Shown here: piece by piece, positions 48,068 to 57,220 of the stretch | Layout: the number at the start of each line of letters is the position of its first letter | Numbering within the stretch: position 1 is the first letter of the stretch | Source: Desulfuromonadaceae bacterium | GTDB lineage: Bacteria; Desulfobacterota; Desulfuromonadia; Geobacterales; Pseudopelobacteraceae | NCBI GenBank assembly: GCA_028687585.1 | Contig: JAQTZV010000001.1 | Span: 1-64,000 of the forward strand | Direction of reading: 5' to 3' | Length of the DNA: 64,000 nt | Position numbers and translations under genes: made by a program | Notes under the pieces: generated by a model | Database searches by the model: none | What the model was told of the DNA's origin: nothing | The model's input: the letters and a program-made list of their open reading frames with translations, nothing else

Positions 48068-48859
48068 TTGAACTCTTTAGGAATTTTCCCGTTTGGAACG
48101 CCAGTTTTGCCAATTACCCAACATGACAGAACCCGCAAAAAAGTTTTTGTCTTGGGAGTCTACGCAAGTGCTGTTCATGCACGCTGGATTGGAGCAGACA
48201 AGCGCCAGCGAATCGGAGCGGTCGCCGTCGCACCGGAACCTGAGATCTTCTGGCGAGGCGACGAAGAAGAAGCCCGTGCGATTATCTCAGCTATTGCCAT
48301 GCCTGATGGGACGGGGCAATTAGTGCCAGCCAGTTCTCAACTCAACGGCCCTTCTGGCAGAGCCTTGGACGATTTGTTTCTGAAGCCCCTTTGTCTGACC
48401 CGCGAGGATGCTTGGCTGTGTGATCTTGTGCCACACAGCTGCATGAATGAAAAACAGTCAGCCGCACTCGCCCGAGAGTACGATCCTCTGGCCGAGCATC
48501 TCGGCCTGCCCGCGTACAATTGGCCAACGCTGCCGACGGTGCTGGCCGATGAACAACGTCGCGCTGAAATCGCGAGCGAGTTGTCGGAATCAGGGGCAGA
48601 TATTGTGATAACTCTCGGTGATCATCCGCTCAAGTGGTTCACCCGTCATTATGGGACCGAAGCCGCCCTGTCCAATTACGGGAAGACGCCTAAAGACTAC
48701 GGGAGACTCCATCCCATAGCAGTCAATGGACACGACCTTCAGTTACTGCCATTGGTGCATCCACGGCAGGCTGCCAAACTCGGAAGCCATTCTTCGGTCT
48801 GGGCAGACCTGCACGAACAGTGGGCTGCTCAACCGTCTACGAAGTTATTCCTCGCGTAA
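48068..48859 (+). CDS. uracil-DNA-glycosylase-like protein
   Basis: 263 residues from TTG 48068 with GGGAGG upstream (ATG 48041 in frame is an alternative). The start reads NSLGIFPFGTPVLPITQHD. LPLVHPRQAAKLGSHS near the end resembles the second active-site motif of the UDG superfamily. The DLVPHSCMNEKQ block and the VLGVYAS block fit a UDG-like fold but the first active-site motif is not clear. It is inserted between the two ends of a DUF262 gene and could be a restriction, repair or defence enzyme acting on modified DNA. Confidence 0.5.
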   Translation: MNSLGIFPFGTPVLPITQHDRTRKKVFVLGVYASAVHARWIGADKRQRIGAVAVAPEPEIFWRGDEEEARAIISAIAMPDGTGQLVPASSQLNGPSGRALDDLFLKPLCLTREDAWLCDLVPHSCMNEKQSAALAREYDPLAEHLGLPAYNWPTLPTVLADEQRRAEIASELSESGADIVITLGDHPLKWFTRHYGTEAALSNYGKTPKDYGRLHPIAVNGHDLQLLPLVHPRQAAKLGSHSSVWADLHEQWAAQPSTKLFLA

Positions 48860-48914
48860 CACGACCTGGCTTGCTATACACGCGGGTTAACGGCAATACG
48901 GTGCGATAAGTGAG

Positions 48915-49034
48915 ATGGATGTAAATCTGCGGATGAATTGTATCCCGGAGACGATCTTCGAGATGAAGCTGGACGATTACGAGGAGTTTCTTAAACAGCG
49001 CCGGGTATTGATGGCGGAGAAGATGCGGTTGTAA
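48915..49034 (+). pseudogene. C-terminal remnant of the DUF262 gene
   Basis: The frame reads MDVNLRMNCIPETIFEMK, then DDYEEFLKQRRVLMAEKMRL and a stop at 49032-49034. Endings of the type EEFLxxRRxLMAEKI are seen at the C-terminus of DUF262/DUF1524 (GmrSD-like) proteins. With the N-terminal fragment at 47871 this suggests one gene broken by a replacement that brought in the UDG-like gene. Confidence 0.55.
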
Positions 49035-49102
49035 TATTTGGCTTTGTGATGTTGGTTTTTAAATTACTCCTGAGTTGAGTTGACAAAACAAAAGGAAGGG
49101 CT

Positions 49103-49801
49103 ATGACCACCCAAAAAACTGATATTGCTGCGATCATTGGAAAAGGACTTTTAGGAGCCATTCCCTTTGTAGGGCCGTTAGCGGCGGAGATAGTCGGTTC
49201 GATAATACCCAATCAGAGAATTGATCGAATAGAATCTCTTCTTCGACTTTTAGAAGCAAAAATCGCGGACGAACAAAAAGCCAAGATACAAGAACGAATT
49301 ACCGAACCCGAATCAGTGGATTTAATTGAAGATGGGTTTATACAGGCTTCAAGAGCACTTTCAGAAGAGCGAAAAGAATACATTGCTTCACTTCTAAAAA
49401 ACAGCCTGACAGATGAGGCTTTAAAACACATTGAATATAAAAGATTGCTATCAATTCTTGGTGAATTAAATGATCTAGAGGTGCTCCTTTTAAAATCTCA
49501 CTGCTTGTATCAAGGGGATTCAGAATTTAACGAGTTCTGGGAGAAGCATGAAGAAGCACTTACTCCGCCGATTGCACATCTTGGATCTTCAAGAGAAGAA
49601 GTAGATAGAAATACGGTCTACAATACTCATAAAGCACATTTGACCAGCTTAGGTTTGCTAAATCTGAGGTTTTCGAAACCCAAAAAAGGAGAACTTCCAG
49701 AGTTCGACGAAAAAACCGGAATGATCAAAGCGAGTGGATATGAAATCACCTCGTTGGGTAGGCTATTGCTCAGAAGTATTGATCAAGGCGGCGATTTATA
49801 A
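49103..49801 (+). CDS. unknown protein with N-terminal hydrophobic segment, DUF4393-like layout
   Basis: 232 residues behind AAAGGAAGGGCT. Residues about 8-36 are hydrophobic and glycine-rich (IIGKGLLGAIPFVGPLAA), followed by helices and a C-terminal winged-helix-like part (THKAHLTSLGLLNLR and YEITSLGRLLLRSID). The order resembles DUF4393 proteins, which are found in abortive-infection contexts, but I cannot confirm the family. It is AT-rich. A tiny open frame (49802-49837) and the deaminase-fold gene follow, so it probably starts the accessory operon. Confidence 0.5.
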   Translation: MTTQKTDIAAIIGKGLLGAIPFVGPLAAEIVGSIIPNQRIDRIESLLRLLEAKIADEQKAKIQERITEPESVDLIEDGFIQASRALSEERKEYIASLLKNSLTDEALKHIEYKRLLSILGELNDLEVLLLKSHCLYQGDSEFNEFWEKHEEALTPPIAHLGSSREEVDRNTVYNTHKAHLTSLGLLNLRFSKPKKGELPEFDEKTGMIKASGYEITSLGRLLLRSIDQGGDL

Positions 49802-49837
49802 ATGAGTGATACCAATAAACCACAAAACATATCGTAG
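49802..49837 (+). CDS. possible 11-residue leader peptide
   Basis: ATG at 49802 gives MSDTNKPQNIS and stops at 49835-49837, overlapping the ribosome site (TAGGAG) of the next gene, which starts at an unusual TTG. The start is one base from the previous stop. It may couple translation. With only 11 codons this is weak. Confidence 0.25.
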   Translation: MSDTNKPQNIS

Positions 49838-49846
49838 GAGATAATT

Positions 49847-50647
49847 TTGAAAACGCCATTCCCTGAAATTGGCACACTGAATGACAGGCAAATTATAGAA
49901 TTGTGTGAAAATTCTGAACTCATCACAGGTGATTATTTGCCTAAACAGGTACAACAAGCATGTTATGAGCTAAGAGCAGGAACCGTATATTATGATCTGA
50001 CAGAGGGGCACAAAAGAATCACAGTTCCAGATGGCGGCAACGTATTGATCAAGCCTCGTCATATGGTTGCAATTATAACGAGAGAAGAGCTTAAACTCCC
50101 ACTTGATATGTTGGGCCGCATTCTTACAAAAGGCGCTTTTTTCTCCCTTGGGCTTACTCCTGTTAACACTTATGCAGATCCTGGCTTTTCTGGAAATCTT
50201 GGAATTGTTCTTTTCAATTCATCTATTAATCACATAAAAATCCCTATTGATTCGAGCATTGCAAAAATTGAATTTTCACGATTAATGTACCCTGTTGAGG
50301 GAACATACTCTGGGCAACATGGCTACAAGACGTCAATTTGGCCAATTCGGGAAGATCTTTTAATGACTGATGCTGAGATAAAACAAGATCCAAGGATAGG
50401 TGATCCTCTGCATGAACTCGTAATTCAGCAAGGAGTGCTTTTCGGAGAAATTGTTAAAAGGGTATTCAAATATGAAAGGCGCCTATTCATTCTTGCCGCA
50501 ATTCTTTTATCCATAAATATTTTAGTCATCTGGGCCGTACAGGGCACATCTTTTCAAGTGACTGCTGTTGCAGTAGCATTAGGAATTATTTCAAATATGT
50601 TTACAGCAGGTTTAACATATTTCGCTACAAACCTACGGAGGCGATAA
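49847..50647 (+). CDS. membrane-anchored dCTP-deaminase/dUTPase-fold protein with altered active site
   Basis: 266 residues from TTG 49847 with TAGGAG upstream. Residues about 35-165 form a Dcd/dUTPase-like jelly roll: ACYELRAGTVYYDL, VLIKPRHMVAIITREEL and VNTYADPGFSGNLGIVLFNS. The catalytic Glu of dCTP deaminase (E. coli E138) aligns with V121, and the Arg-Ser pair before RLGL aligns with K95 and G96. Deaminase activity is therefore doubtful. Two membrane helices (about 213-231 and 236-260) end the protein. Dcd proteins deplete or sense nucleotides in antiphage defence, but a membrane-bound inactive-looking form is unusual. It overlaps the MazG-like gene by one base. Confidence 0.65.
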   Translation: MKTPFPEIGTLNDRQIIELCENSELITGDYLPKQVQQACYELRAGTVYYDLTEGHKRITVPDGGNVLIKPRHMVAIITREELKLPLDMLGRILTKGAFFSLGLTPVNTYADPGFSGNLGIVLFNSSINHIKIPIDSSIAKIEFSRLMYPVEGTYSGQHGYKTSIWPIREDLLMTDAEIKQDPRIGDPLHELVIQQGVLFGEIVKRVFKYERRLFILAAILLSINILVIWAVQGTSFQVTAVAVALGIISNMFTAGLTYFATNLRRR

Positions 50648-51009
50648 TGGACATCCGAGATATATTACAAAAACAGGCTGATTTCGACAGTGCCCATGGA
50701 TGGGATACCACGATCATCCCTGAAAAAGAACGTCTCCATGCTCTTGAACGAGAGTTAGTAGGCCTTATGGGTGAGGTTGGTGAAGTTGCAAATTTGGTTA
50801 AGAAAGCACGTTTAGTAGCAGAAAGAATCAAACCAGTTTCTGATGCATATTTAGATATAGTGCCATCAGTAAACGAAGAGTTAATTGATGTCTTAATATA
50901 TCTGCTGCGGATGTTTCAGATAACTGGTGCAGATATTGATGCAGAATATTTACGTAAGTTGGATTTCAATAAGGACCGCTTCAAAAAATATGAAAACACC
51001 CCGTCTTAG
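50647..51009 (+). CDS. MazG-like nucleotide pyrophosphohydrolase
   Basis: 120 residues. The MazG metal motif is complete: E43 and E46 in LVGLMGEVGEVANLVKKA, and E78 and D81 in NEELIDVLIYLLRMF. MazG-like enzymes split NTPs, dNTPs or ppGpp into monophosphates and pyrophosphate. The start overlaps the deaminase-fold stop by one base (TAATG), and the stop lies 20 bases inside the next gene. The very tight coupling implies a joint role. Chain length fits small MazG-type phosphohydrolases. Confidence 0.8.
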   Translation: MDIRDILQKQADFDSAHGWDTTIIPEKERLHALERELVGLMGEVGEVANLVKKARLVAERIKPVSDAYLDIVPSVNEELIDVLIYLLRMFQITGADIDAEYLRKLDFNKDRFKKYENTPS

Positions 51010-51985
51010 ATTGGCGCCAATAAATACCGGCATGTATCATAATGGAGTGCCGACTCTTGAAAATATAGACTTTTTTGCTGCTCGGGCTGGATGTGGCATT
51101 GGCATGTGTATGGTAGGCAATATAGCTACTACATCAGTCACTGTGCCGAACGCCTCTACGGGTATAATGTCTGACAACCTCTCTTGGGGAAGTCTTGCGG
51201 AAGCGATTCGGAAGGCGGGGTCTATCTCTGGCATACAGTTAAGCGCCACTTTGCCGGGGTATAGGGGACAACGTTCTTTTGTTGCACTCGACACTGAAAC
51301 AGCAATGCGACAATACAAAGTTCTTTTTGATCAGATGTCAGAATATGATTGGCAAACTCTTGGAGATAAATTCATACAGTCAATTGAACTCTGCTGGAGG
51401 CACGGATTCGAACATGTGCAATTACATGCCGCTCATGGATATGCTTTTTCTCTCATATTAGATCCTAAGATTAATCCTGAGAAACACGGGTGGAAGGCTC
51501 TTATTTCAATCTTGAAACTACTTGCTTCAAGCAATCAACATGGCACCTCTTTAAGAGTATCTTGGCATACTGGTCTTCCTTATGACGACAAACGCCAAGC
51601 TCGAATTTTAGAGGTCTGGAGACCCTTTATAGGCAAAATAGAGTTGGATCTTTCTAACGGGTACTACAATCTCGATAAGAGACATATATATCCACCACAT
51701 CAGAATGGAGGGGCTACGTTTTTAAATAATGCCGTATCATTAGCAGACGAATTTCCTGAAGCATCTTTGGTGGTTGCAGGAAACATGTGGAACCCATACA
51801 AACTGTTGGAGACAATTCCTTCAAACCTAAATATTTCAATAGGTCGTGCTTTGATTGCAGACCCGAACTATTTATTGCATCAAAGAAATGATAAAACTTC
51901 ACTTATGTTGTGCGACGATTGTGGTAAATGCCACTTTTTTTCAAAAGGGGCTAAAAGTATTGAGTGTCCCCTCTGGCCAAACTAA
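50990..51985 (+). CDS. Old-Yellow-Enzyme-like FMN oxidoreductase with C-terminal Cys cluster
   Basis: 331 residues from ATG 50990. The OYE barrel is seen in RLAPINTGMYHNGV, IDFFAARAGCGIGMCMVGN, GFEHVQLHAAHGYAFSLILD (HAAHGY at 146-151 with the two substrate-binding histidines) and ISIGRALIADPNYL. C-x2-C-x2-C-x11-C near the end (CDDCGKC) resembles the [4Fe-4S] site of 2,4-dienoyl-CoA reductases, but no NAD(P)H domain follows. It reads through the MazG stop by 20 bases and lies 27 bases before hsdM. A redox enzyme in such a cluster is unexpected. Confidence 0.75.
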   Translation: MKTPRLRLAPINTGMYHNGVPTLENIDFFAARAGCGIGMCMVGNIATTSVTVPNASTGIMSDNLSWGSLAEAIRKAGSISGIQLSATLPGYRGQRSFVALDTETAMRQYKVLFDQMSEYDWQTLGDKFIQSIELCWRHGFEHVQLHAAHGYAFSLILDPKINPEKHGWKALISILKLLASSNQHGTSLRVSWHTGLPYDDKRQARILEVWRPFIGKIELDLSNGYYNLDKRHIYPPHQNGGATFLNNAVSLADEFPEASLVVAGNMWNPYKLLETIPSNLNISIGRALIADPNYLLHQRNDKTSLMLCDDCGKCHFFSKGAKSIECPLWPN

Positions 51986-52012
51986 TTAATTTCTAAGGAA
52001 TCAATAAACCCA

Positions 52013-53569
52013 ATGATCGAAGACATCAAGAAAACCCTTTGGGCAACAGCCGACAAGCTTCGCGCCAACATGGACGCTGCCGAATATAAGCACGTCGTGC
52101 TCGGCCTCATCTTTGTTAAATACATCTCCGACACCTTTCAAACCCGCAGCAACGAGCTGACGGAGCGCTTTGCCGATCCAGAAGACGAGTATTACATTCA
52201 GGATGCCGATTCTGCGGGAATCGTAAGCGAGCTGGAAGACCGCGACTACTACCGGGAGGTCAACGTCTTCTGGGTGCCGGAAGCGGCCCGGTGGGAGAAC
52301 CTCCGGGCGCAGGCCAAGCAGCCGGACATAGGCAAACGGATTGATGATGCCCTGACTCTGATCGAGACTGAAAACCCCAAGCTGAAAGGTATCCTCGACA
52401 AACGCTATGCCCGTGTGCAGCTACCCGATGGCAAGCTGGGTGAACTGGTGGATATGGTCTCCACCATCGGCTTTGGCACCACTGGGCAGAGTGCCCGTGA
52501 CCTGCTCGGCCAGGTGTATGAATATTTCCTCGGTCAGTTCGCCAGCGCCGAAGGGAAGCGTGGCGGCCAATTCTACACGCCTGCAAGTATCGTTAAGACG
52601 CTGGTGTCGATCCTTGCTCCGCATCAGGGGCAGGTCTATGACCCCTGCTGCGGCTCTGGCGGTATGTTTGTGCAATCGGAAAAATTTATCGAAGCGCACG
52701 GCGGCAAGATCGGCGATGTCTCTATCTATGGCCAGGAATCCAACCCCACCACCTGGCGGCTGGCGGCGATGAACCTTGCAATTCGCGGCATTGATTTCAA
52801 CCTGGGCAAAGAACCTGCCGACACCTTTGTCCGCAACCAGCACCCCGATCTGCGCGCCGACTTCGTGCTGGCCAACCCTCCCTTCAATATTTCCGACTGG
52901 TGGCATGGCAGCCTGGAAGGTGACCCGCGCTGGGTGTATGGCACGCCGCCGCAAGGCAACGCAAACTACGCCTGGCTGCAACATATCCTCTACCACCTGA
53001 AACCTGCGGGCAGAGGAGGCATCGTGCTGGCCAACGGTTCCATGTCCTCCAGCCAGAATGCAGAGGGGGATATCCGCCGGGCCATGGTCGAGGCCGACAA
53101 GGTGGAAGTCATGGTGGCCATGCCGGGGCAATTGTTCTTCAACACCCAAATCCCCGCCTGCCTCTGGTTCCTGGTCAAACAGAAGAGCAGACGTCAGGGA
53201 GAGGTGCTGTTCATCGATGCCCGCAAGCTGGGCACCATGATCAGCCGGGTGCAGATCGAGTTTACCGATGCAGATATTCAGCGCATCGCTGACACCGTGA
53301 GTGCCTGGCGTGGTGATGGAGAAGCCGATGTTGAGTACGCCGATGTAGCCGGTTTCTGTCGCAGCGTGACTCTGACGGAGGTCGCCGAGCATGGTCATGT
53401 GCTGACACCGGGTCGTTATGTCGGTGCAAAAGCGGTGGAGGATGACGACGAAGCCTTTGCCGAGAAGATGCAGCGACTGACGGAAACGCTGGGTGAGCAG
53501 ATGGCCAAGGGTGCGGAACTGGACGGGCTGATCCGGCAGAAGCTGGGAGGGCTGGGGTATGAGTTCTAA
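52013..53569 (+). CDS. hsdM: type I restriction-modification DNA methyltransferase subunit
   Basis: 518 residues. The N-terminal helical domain opens [17 protein letters not shown] and has [19 protein letters not shown]. The SAM motif I is [15 protein letters not shown] and the catalytic NPPF lies in [16 protein letters not shown]. HsdM with HsdS methylates adenine; HsdR joins for restriction. GC-rich, unlike the genes just upstream. The stop overlaps the hsdS start by 11 bases. Confidence 0.97.
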   Translation: MIEDIKKTLWATADKLRANMDAAEYKHVVLGLIFVKYISDTFQTRSNELTERFADPEDEYYIQDADSAGIVSELEDRDYYREVNVFWVPEAARWENLRAQAKQPDIGKRIDDALTLIETENPKLKGILDKRYARVQLPDGKLGELVDMVSTIGFGTTGQSARDLLGQVYEYFLGQFASAEGKRGGQFYTPASIVKTLVSILAPHQGQVYDPCCGSGGMFVQSEKFIEAHGGKIGDVSIYGQESNPTTWRLAAMNLAIRGIDFNLGKEPADTFVRNQHPDLRADFVLANPPFNISDWWHGSLEGDPRWVYGTPPQGNANYAWLQHILYHLKPAGRGGIVLANGSMSSSQNAEGDIRRAMVEADKVEVMVAMPGQLFFNTQIPACLWFLVKQKSRRQGEVLFIDARKLGTMISRVQIEFTDADIQRIADTVSAWRGDGEADVEYADVAGFCRSVTLTEVAEHGHVLTPGRYVGAKAVEDDDEAFAEKMQRLTETLGEQMAKGAELDGLIRQKLGGLGYEF

Positions 53570-54794
53570 TTGGAAAGATTGTACTCTCGGCGACGTATTA
53601 ACGTTACAGAGAGGGATGGATCTACCAACCCAAGATCGGAAAAATGGTCCAGTGCCGATTGTTGCATCAAATGGAGTTGTTGGTTATCACAACGTAGCTC
53701 CAGTTAAAGGCCCTGGGGTGATAATTGGACGTAGCGGGAGCATAGGTGGCGGTCAATATGTAACAGAGGACTTTTGGCCTTTGAATACGACGCTTTGGGT
53801 CAAAGACTTCAAGGGAAATAATCCTCGGTTTTGCTATTACTTACTACGTTCGATCGATTTTAGTGGCCTGAATGCTGGTAGTGGTGTGCCGACTCTTAAT
53901 CGTAATCATCTTCATCCGATGCCTTTAGTCTGCCCTTCAGTTGAAGAACAGGTTTCAATTTCCAGATTACTGGGCTCCCTCGACGATCGCATCACCCTCC
54001 TCCGCGAAACCAACACCACCCTCGAAGCCATTGCCCAAGCCCTGTTCAAATCGTGGTTCGTGGACTTCGACCCAGTCCGCGCCAAACAGGAAGGCTGCGA
54101 ACTGGAAGGGATGGACGCCGACACCGCCGCGCTCTTCCCCGATAGCTTCGAGGAATCGGAACTGGGGTTGGTGCCGAAGGGGTGGAATCAGGTTCCATTT
54201 ACCGACACGGTTCATGTAATTGGCGGTGGAACACCAAAAACATCAATGCCAGAATATTGGAACGGCGATATTCCATGGTTTTCTGTCGTGGACGCACCAA
54301 CTATTACCGATGTATTTGTCATTGACACACAGAAGCATATTACCGAACTGGGATTGAATAATTCATCGACGAAACTCTTGGCGAAGGGGACAACAATAAT
54401 TTCAGCACGCGGTACAGTTGGCCGTTTGGCATTGGTTGGCCGACAAATGGCCATGAATCAATCATGCTACGGCTTGCGCGGCAAGGCTGATGATACCTAT
54501 TTTACCTACTTCAGCACATATCGACTGGTTGAATCGCTCAAGCAACGGAGCCACGGTTCAGTATTCGATACCATCACGACGGAAACGATGAAGGGTGTAT
54601 TCGTTATTTATCCAGACAAAGCTATTATCCAGACATTTGAAGCACTATTGCAGCCTGTCATGGATCGCATGCAAAAGAATCTGGAGAAGGCCCAAACCCT
54701 CGCCACTCTCCGCGACACCCTGCTCCCCCGCCTGATCTCTGGCCAGTTGCGCCTGCCGGATGCCGAAATACTTGTTGAGGAGGCCACCGCATGA
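53559..54794 (+). CDS. hsdS: type I restriction-modification specificity subunit
   Basis: 411 residues with two target-recognition domains (about 2-150 and 205-370). They are separated by a conserved spacer helix, [20 protein letters not shown], and closed by [23 protein letters not shown]1 opens with [19 protein letters not shown] and TRD2 with [19 protein letters not shown]. The sequence recognised cannot be predicted here. The stop is followed by a stub [11 protein letters not shown], perhaps the start of a lost next gene. TRD regions are more AT-rich. Confidence 0.96.
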   Translation: MSSNWKDCTLGDVLTLQRGMDLPTQDRKNGPVPIVASNGVVGYHNVAPVKGPGVIIGRSGSIGGGQYVTEDFWPLNTTLWVKDFKGNNPRFCYYLLRSIDFSGLNAGSGVPTLNRNHLHPMPLVCPSVEEQVSISRLLGSLDDRITLLRETNTTLEAIAQALFKSWFVDFDPVRAKQEGCELEGMDADTAALFPDSFEESELGLVPKGWNQVPFTDTVHVIGGGTPKTSMPEYWNGDIPWFSVVDAPTITDVFVIDTQKHITELGLNNSSTKLLAKGTTIISARGTVGRLALVGRQMAMNQSCYGLRGKADDTYFTYFSTYRLVESLKQRSHGSVFDTITTETMKGVFVIYPDKAIIQTFEALLQPVMDRMQKNLEKAQTLATLRDTLLPRLISGQLRLPDAEILVEEATA

Positions 54795-54961
54795 CTCGCT
54801 GGTTGGTGTTAAGACACGTTCGATAGAACGTAATCTGCAGAAGCTACATGATTAAGGACAGTTGCGGCGCGTCGGGGGCGGACAAGGGTGGTTATTGAGA
54901 GGTTTTGAAGTGATTGAAGGCTGCTTAACGGCATTATTAATTGTTTAGTTCAGGGGGGCAC
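54795..54961. other. intergenic region after hsdS with palindrome
   Basis: ACGTTC (54816-54821), GATA, GAACGT (54826-54831) form a perfect inverted repeat that may be an operator for the fusion gene. The ATGA at hsdS's end begins a short stub frame of 11 codons (from 54791). Nothing else was found. Confidence 0.35.
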
Positions 54962-56935
54962 ATGATTGAGAGGAGAGTTTGCGGTGAATATCACCCTGAC
55001 TACTTTTTACAGCAGCTAACGTGGATTGAAGAAATTGTAAAAACAGCCTTCAAAGTGGGTCAAATCATAGGGTTCAATGAAGAGGCAATACTTCAAAATG
55101 CTGAGGCAGTTTTTAGATTGGTTCCGTTTGACCGCCCCCATCCATATTTAGAAAAAGTGAACAGTGAAATTCAATTCATTGCAAGATCAATATGGCCACG
55201 TACGGTAAACGTTTGGGTGTGCCCGGAACAAGTGCTCACCGCTCCTATATGGAAGGATTTTCGAAATACACTACTCGATCAGTTCTCAATAAGTCATATA
55301 GTTACTTTCAGGTCTCTATTTAACATTCCTTTAACAGCCGCTATCATTATTGCGACTACCAAGTCGGAGCAATCTAATAAAGTTTGCATGGCGAATATGA
55401 TCAGCTCAAGAAAAGTATTTGAAAGTATAGTTTCTACATCAAAAAATCCAAATTGCATCCTTGTTAAGCAAATTGACCTGAAACTAGAACGAATTGATCC
55501 ATATTATTACAAGGAAGAGTGGAGCAACGTTGAAAACCATTTGAACTCAGTGCCAACAAGAACTCTCGAAAGTCTTGCAAGCATTAAGCGGGGGCTTCAT
55601 TACGATTCAACTTCTGTTCCGGGGACGAAATATCGTGTTATTACAGCTAAAAATATTTCTAACAATTCTGTAACAAGACGAAATGATGATCGGTTCTATG
55701 ATGAATTTGGAATGAGCAAAACAAATCAGAAACTGGAGCAAACAATACTTTCTGAGGGAGACATACTTGTCTCATTGATGGGAACTATTAGAATCGGAGT
55801 TGTGCCTAGCCACGATGTAAATGAAATATGGGTTGCTAATGCCCATCTTGCGATCATTAGAGGTGATAACAACAAATTTATTGCTGACCTTCTGATTCCA
55901 GAGGACACACGGCAAATATTATTTAGTCAACTGGAACGGCAACAGCGTGGATCTTCAATAAGATCACTTAGTCCTCGAGATCTCTATGGCATCAAAATAC
56001 CAGAGATAAACATTGGATATGAATACAATAATTTCAGCAAAGAAGAGTTGTCAATTAGCACTTCTTCTGATTTGAATAATATGGCTCAGGCAATATCAAG
56101 CTTAATTGCCAGTCAAGCAGCTCAAAATGAAATTTTGAACAGGATTGACGTCAACGTCTTATCTGTAAAAGAGACTGTCGATAAGGTGCTTAGCTTGGTA
56201 GAACATGTCTCTGAAGACCTCGATAAGATAAAAGCTGAAAACAGAAGCTCAGATGAAAAGTTGTTTTTAATCAGCAAGCATATGGATGACATGTGCAGAA
56301 AAATATCTGATTCTGCCCACGAGCAAATAAAATTTCATTACAGCCTGTTGGAAAACAGTATGGCCAGCTGGGACGTTCTGGATGAGCTGTCCAGAGAATT
56401 TCTTGCTATGGCAGATTACCTTTATTCAAAGCTTCAAACTGATAAACCTTTAGACTTTTCTCCCGCTATTCTTCAATACTGCAGATCACTTGAACATGAA
56501 CTTGCCCAGAAAACATTTATTCCATACATAAGCAGGCTAATTAGCAATCACGGCAACGAACTTGCGTTGTTTTTGGAACACGAAAAAGGTAATAAGGACG
56601 TTGAACCCTTTGTAAAAGCGATTAAAAAATGTGAGAGAGATGGTATTGAAAAATTCAATCTGGCTTTGGGGCAGATGGAATGGATATTAAATTTAGCTAC
56701 CGGCAAGTCAACGGTCGCTACCAGCCCGTTACTCAAGGATTTACGTGATTTTATAAGTTCAGATGAACATAAAGCCGTCAAAATAGACAAGTCAATGCTG
56801 ACTACACTCAATCTCAAAGAGATCATAGACATGAGAAACCAATGTGCTCATCCGAGTAAACTTGAAAGAGCAAGTGCTGAAAAGTGTAAGAATATCATTC
56901 CACCAGTGATTGATATATTTGAGGGATGTGACTAA
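54962..56935 (+). CDS. novel fusion: methylase-like remnant, TRD, coiled coil and C-terminal HEPN-like motif
   Basis: 657 residues from ATG 54962 behind CAGGGGGGCAC; a TTG at 54941 is weaker. Residues about 65-190 (VNVWVCPEQVLTAPIWKDFR, then FNIPLTAAIIIATTKSE) resemble the last part of N6-adenine methylases, without NPPY. About 190-360 resembles an HsdS recognition domain (RTLESLASIKRGLHYDS, ILSEGDILVSLMGTIRIG). A long coiled coil (about 380-480) follows. The end has R625-x4-H630 in IDMRNQCAHPSK, a HEPN RNase-type motif. It could use DNA recognition to control a HEPN effector. Confidence 0.6.
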   Translation: MIERRVCGEYHPDYFLQQLTWIEEIVKTAFKVGQIIGFNEEAILQNAEAVFRLVPFDRPHPYLEKVNSEIQFIARSIWPRTVNVWVCPEQVLTAPIWKDFRNTLLDQFSISHIVTFRSLFNIPLTAAIIIATTKSEQSNKVCMANMISSRKVFESIVSTSKNPNCILVKQIDLKLERIDPYYYKEEWSNVENHLNSVPTRTLESLASIKRGLHYDSTSVPGTKYRVITAKNISNNSVTRRNDDRFYDEFGMSKTNQKLEQTILSEGDILVSLMGTIRIGVVPSHDVNEIWVANAHLAIIRGDNNKFIADLLIPEDTRQILFSQLERQQRGSSIRSLSPRDLYGIKIPEINIGYEYNNFSKEELSISTSSDLNNMAQAISSLIASQAAQNEILNRIDVNVLSVKETVDKVLSLVEHVSEDLDKIKAENRSSDEKLFLISKHMDDMCRKISDSAHEQIKFHYSLLENSMASWDVLDELSREFLAMADYLYSKLQTDKPLDFSPAILQYCRSLEHELAQKTFIPYISRLISNHGNELALFLEHEKGNKDVEPFVKAIKKCERDGIEKFNLALGQMEWILNLATGKSTVATSPLLKDLRDFISSDEHKAVKIDKSMLTTLNLKEIIDMRNQCAHPSKLERASAEKCKNIIPPVIDIFEGCD

Positions 56936-57220
56936 TTGATATGTCTAAAGTCGGTTAGCGCATACCAAGTTGAGGGAAAAATGTGCGGGAGCTCTCTTGT
57001 ATTAAAGTTGTTCCTGTAAAAAATGTGGTAGCGCGGTGGCACGGGTTATTGACCGGTTGAGTACGTGTTTATATCAGATCCCGGTTGATTGACTATATAA
57101 AGATAAGCGACCCCGACCGCTTTCAGGAATTGCAGCGCAAAGGTCAATTAGCAATGAATCACGGGAGCGATGTATTAACTTCGGGTAAGGTCACTTCATT
57201 CAAAACTTGGAGTCTTAACA
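56936..57220. other. AT-rich intergenic stretch
   Basis: Contains a 64-codon frame from a TTG at 57085 that overlaps the next gene; it has no ribosome site and no recognised family. No terminator or repeat stood out. The next gene may have its own promoter here. Confidence 0.4.
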
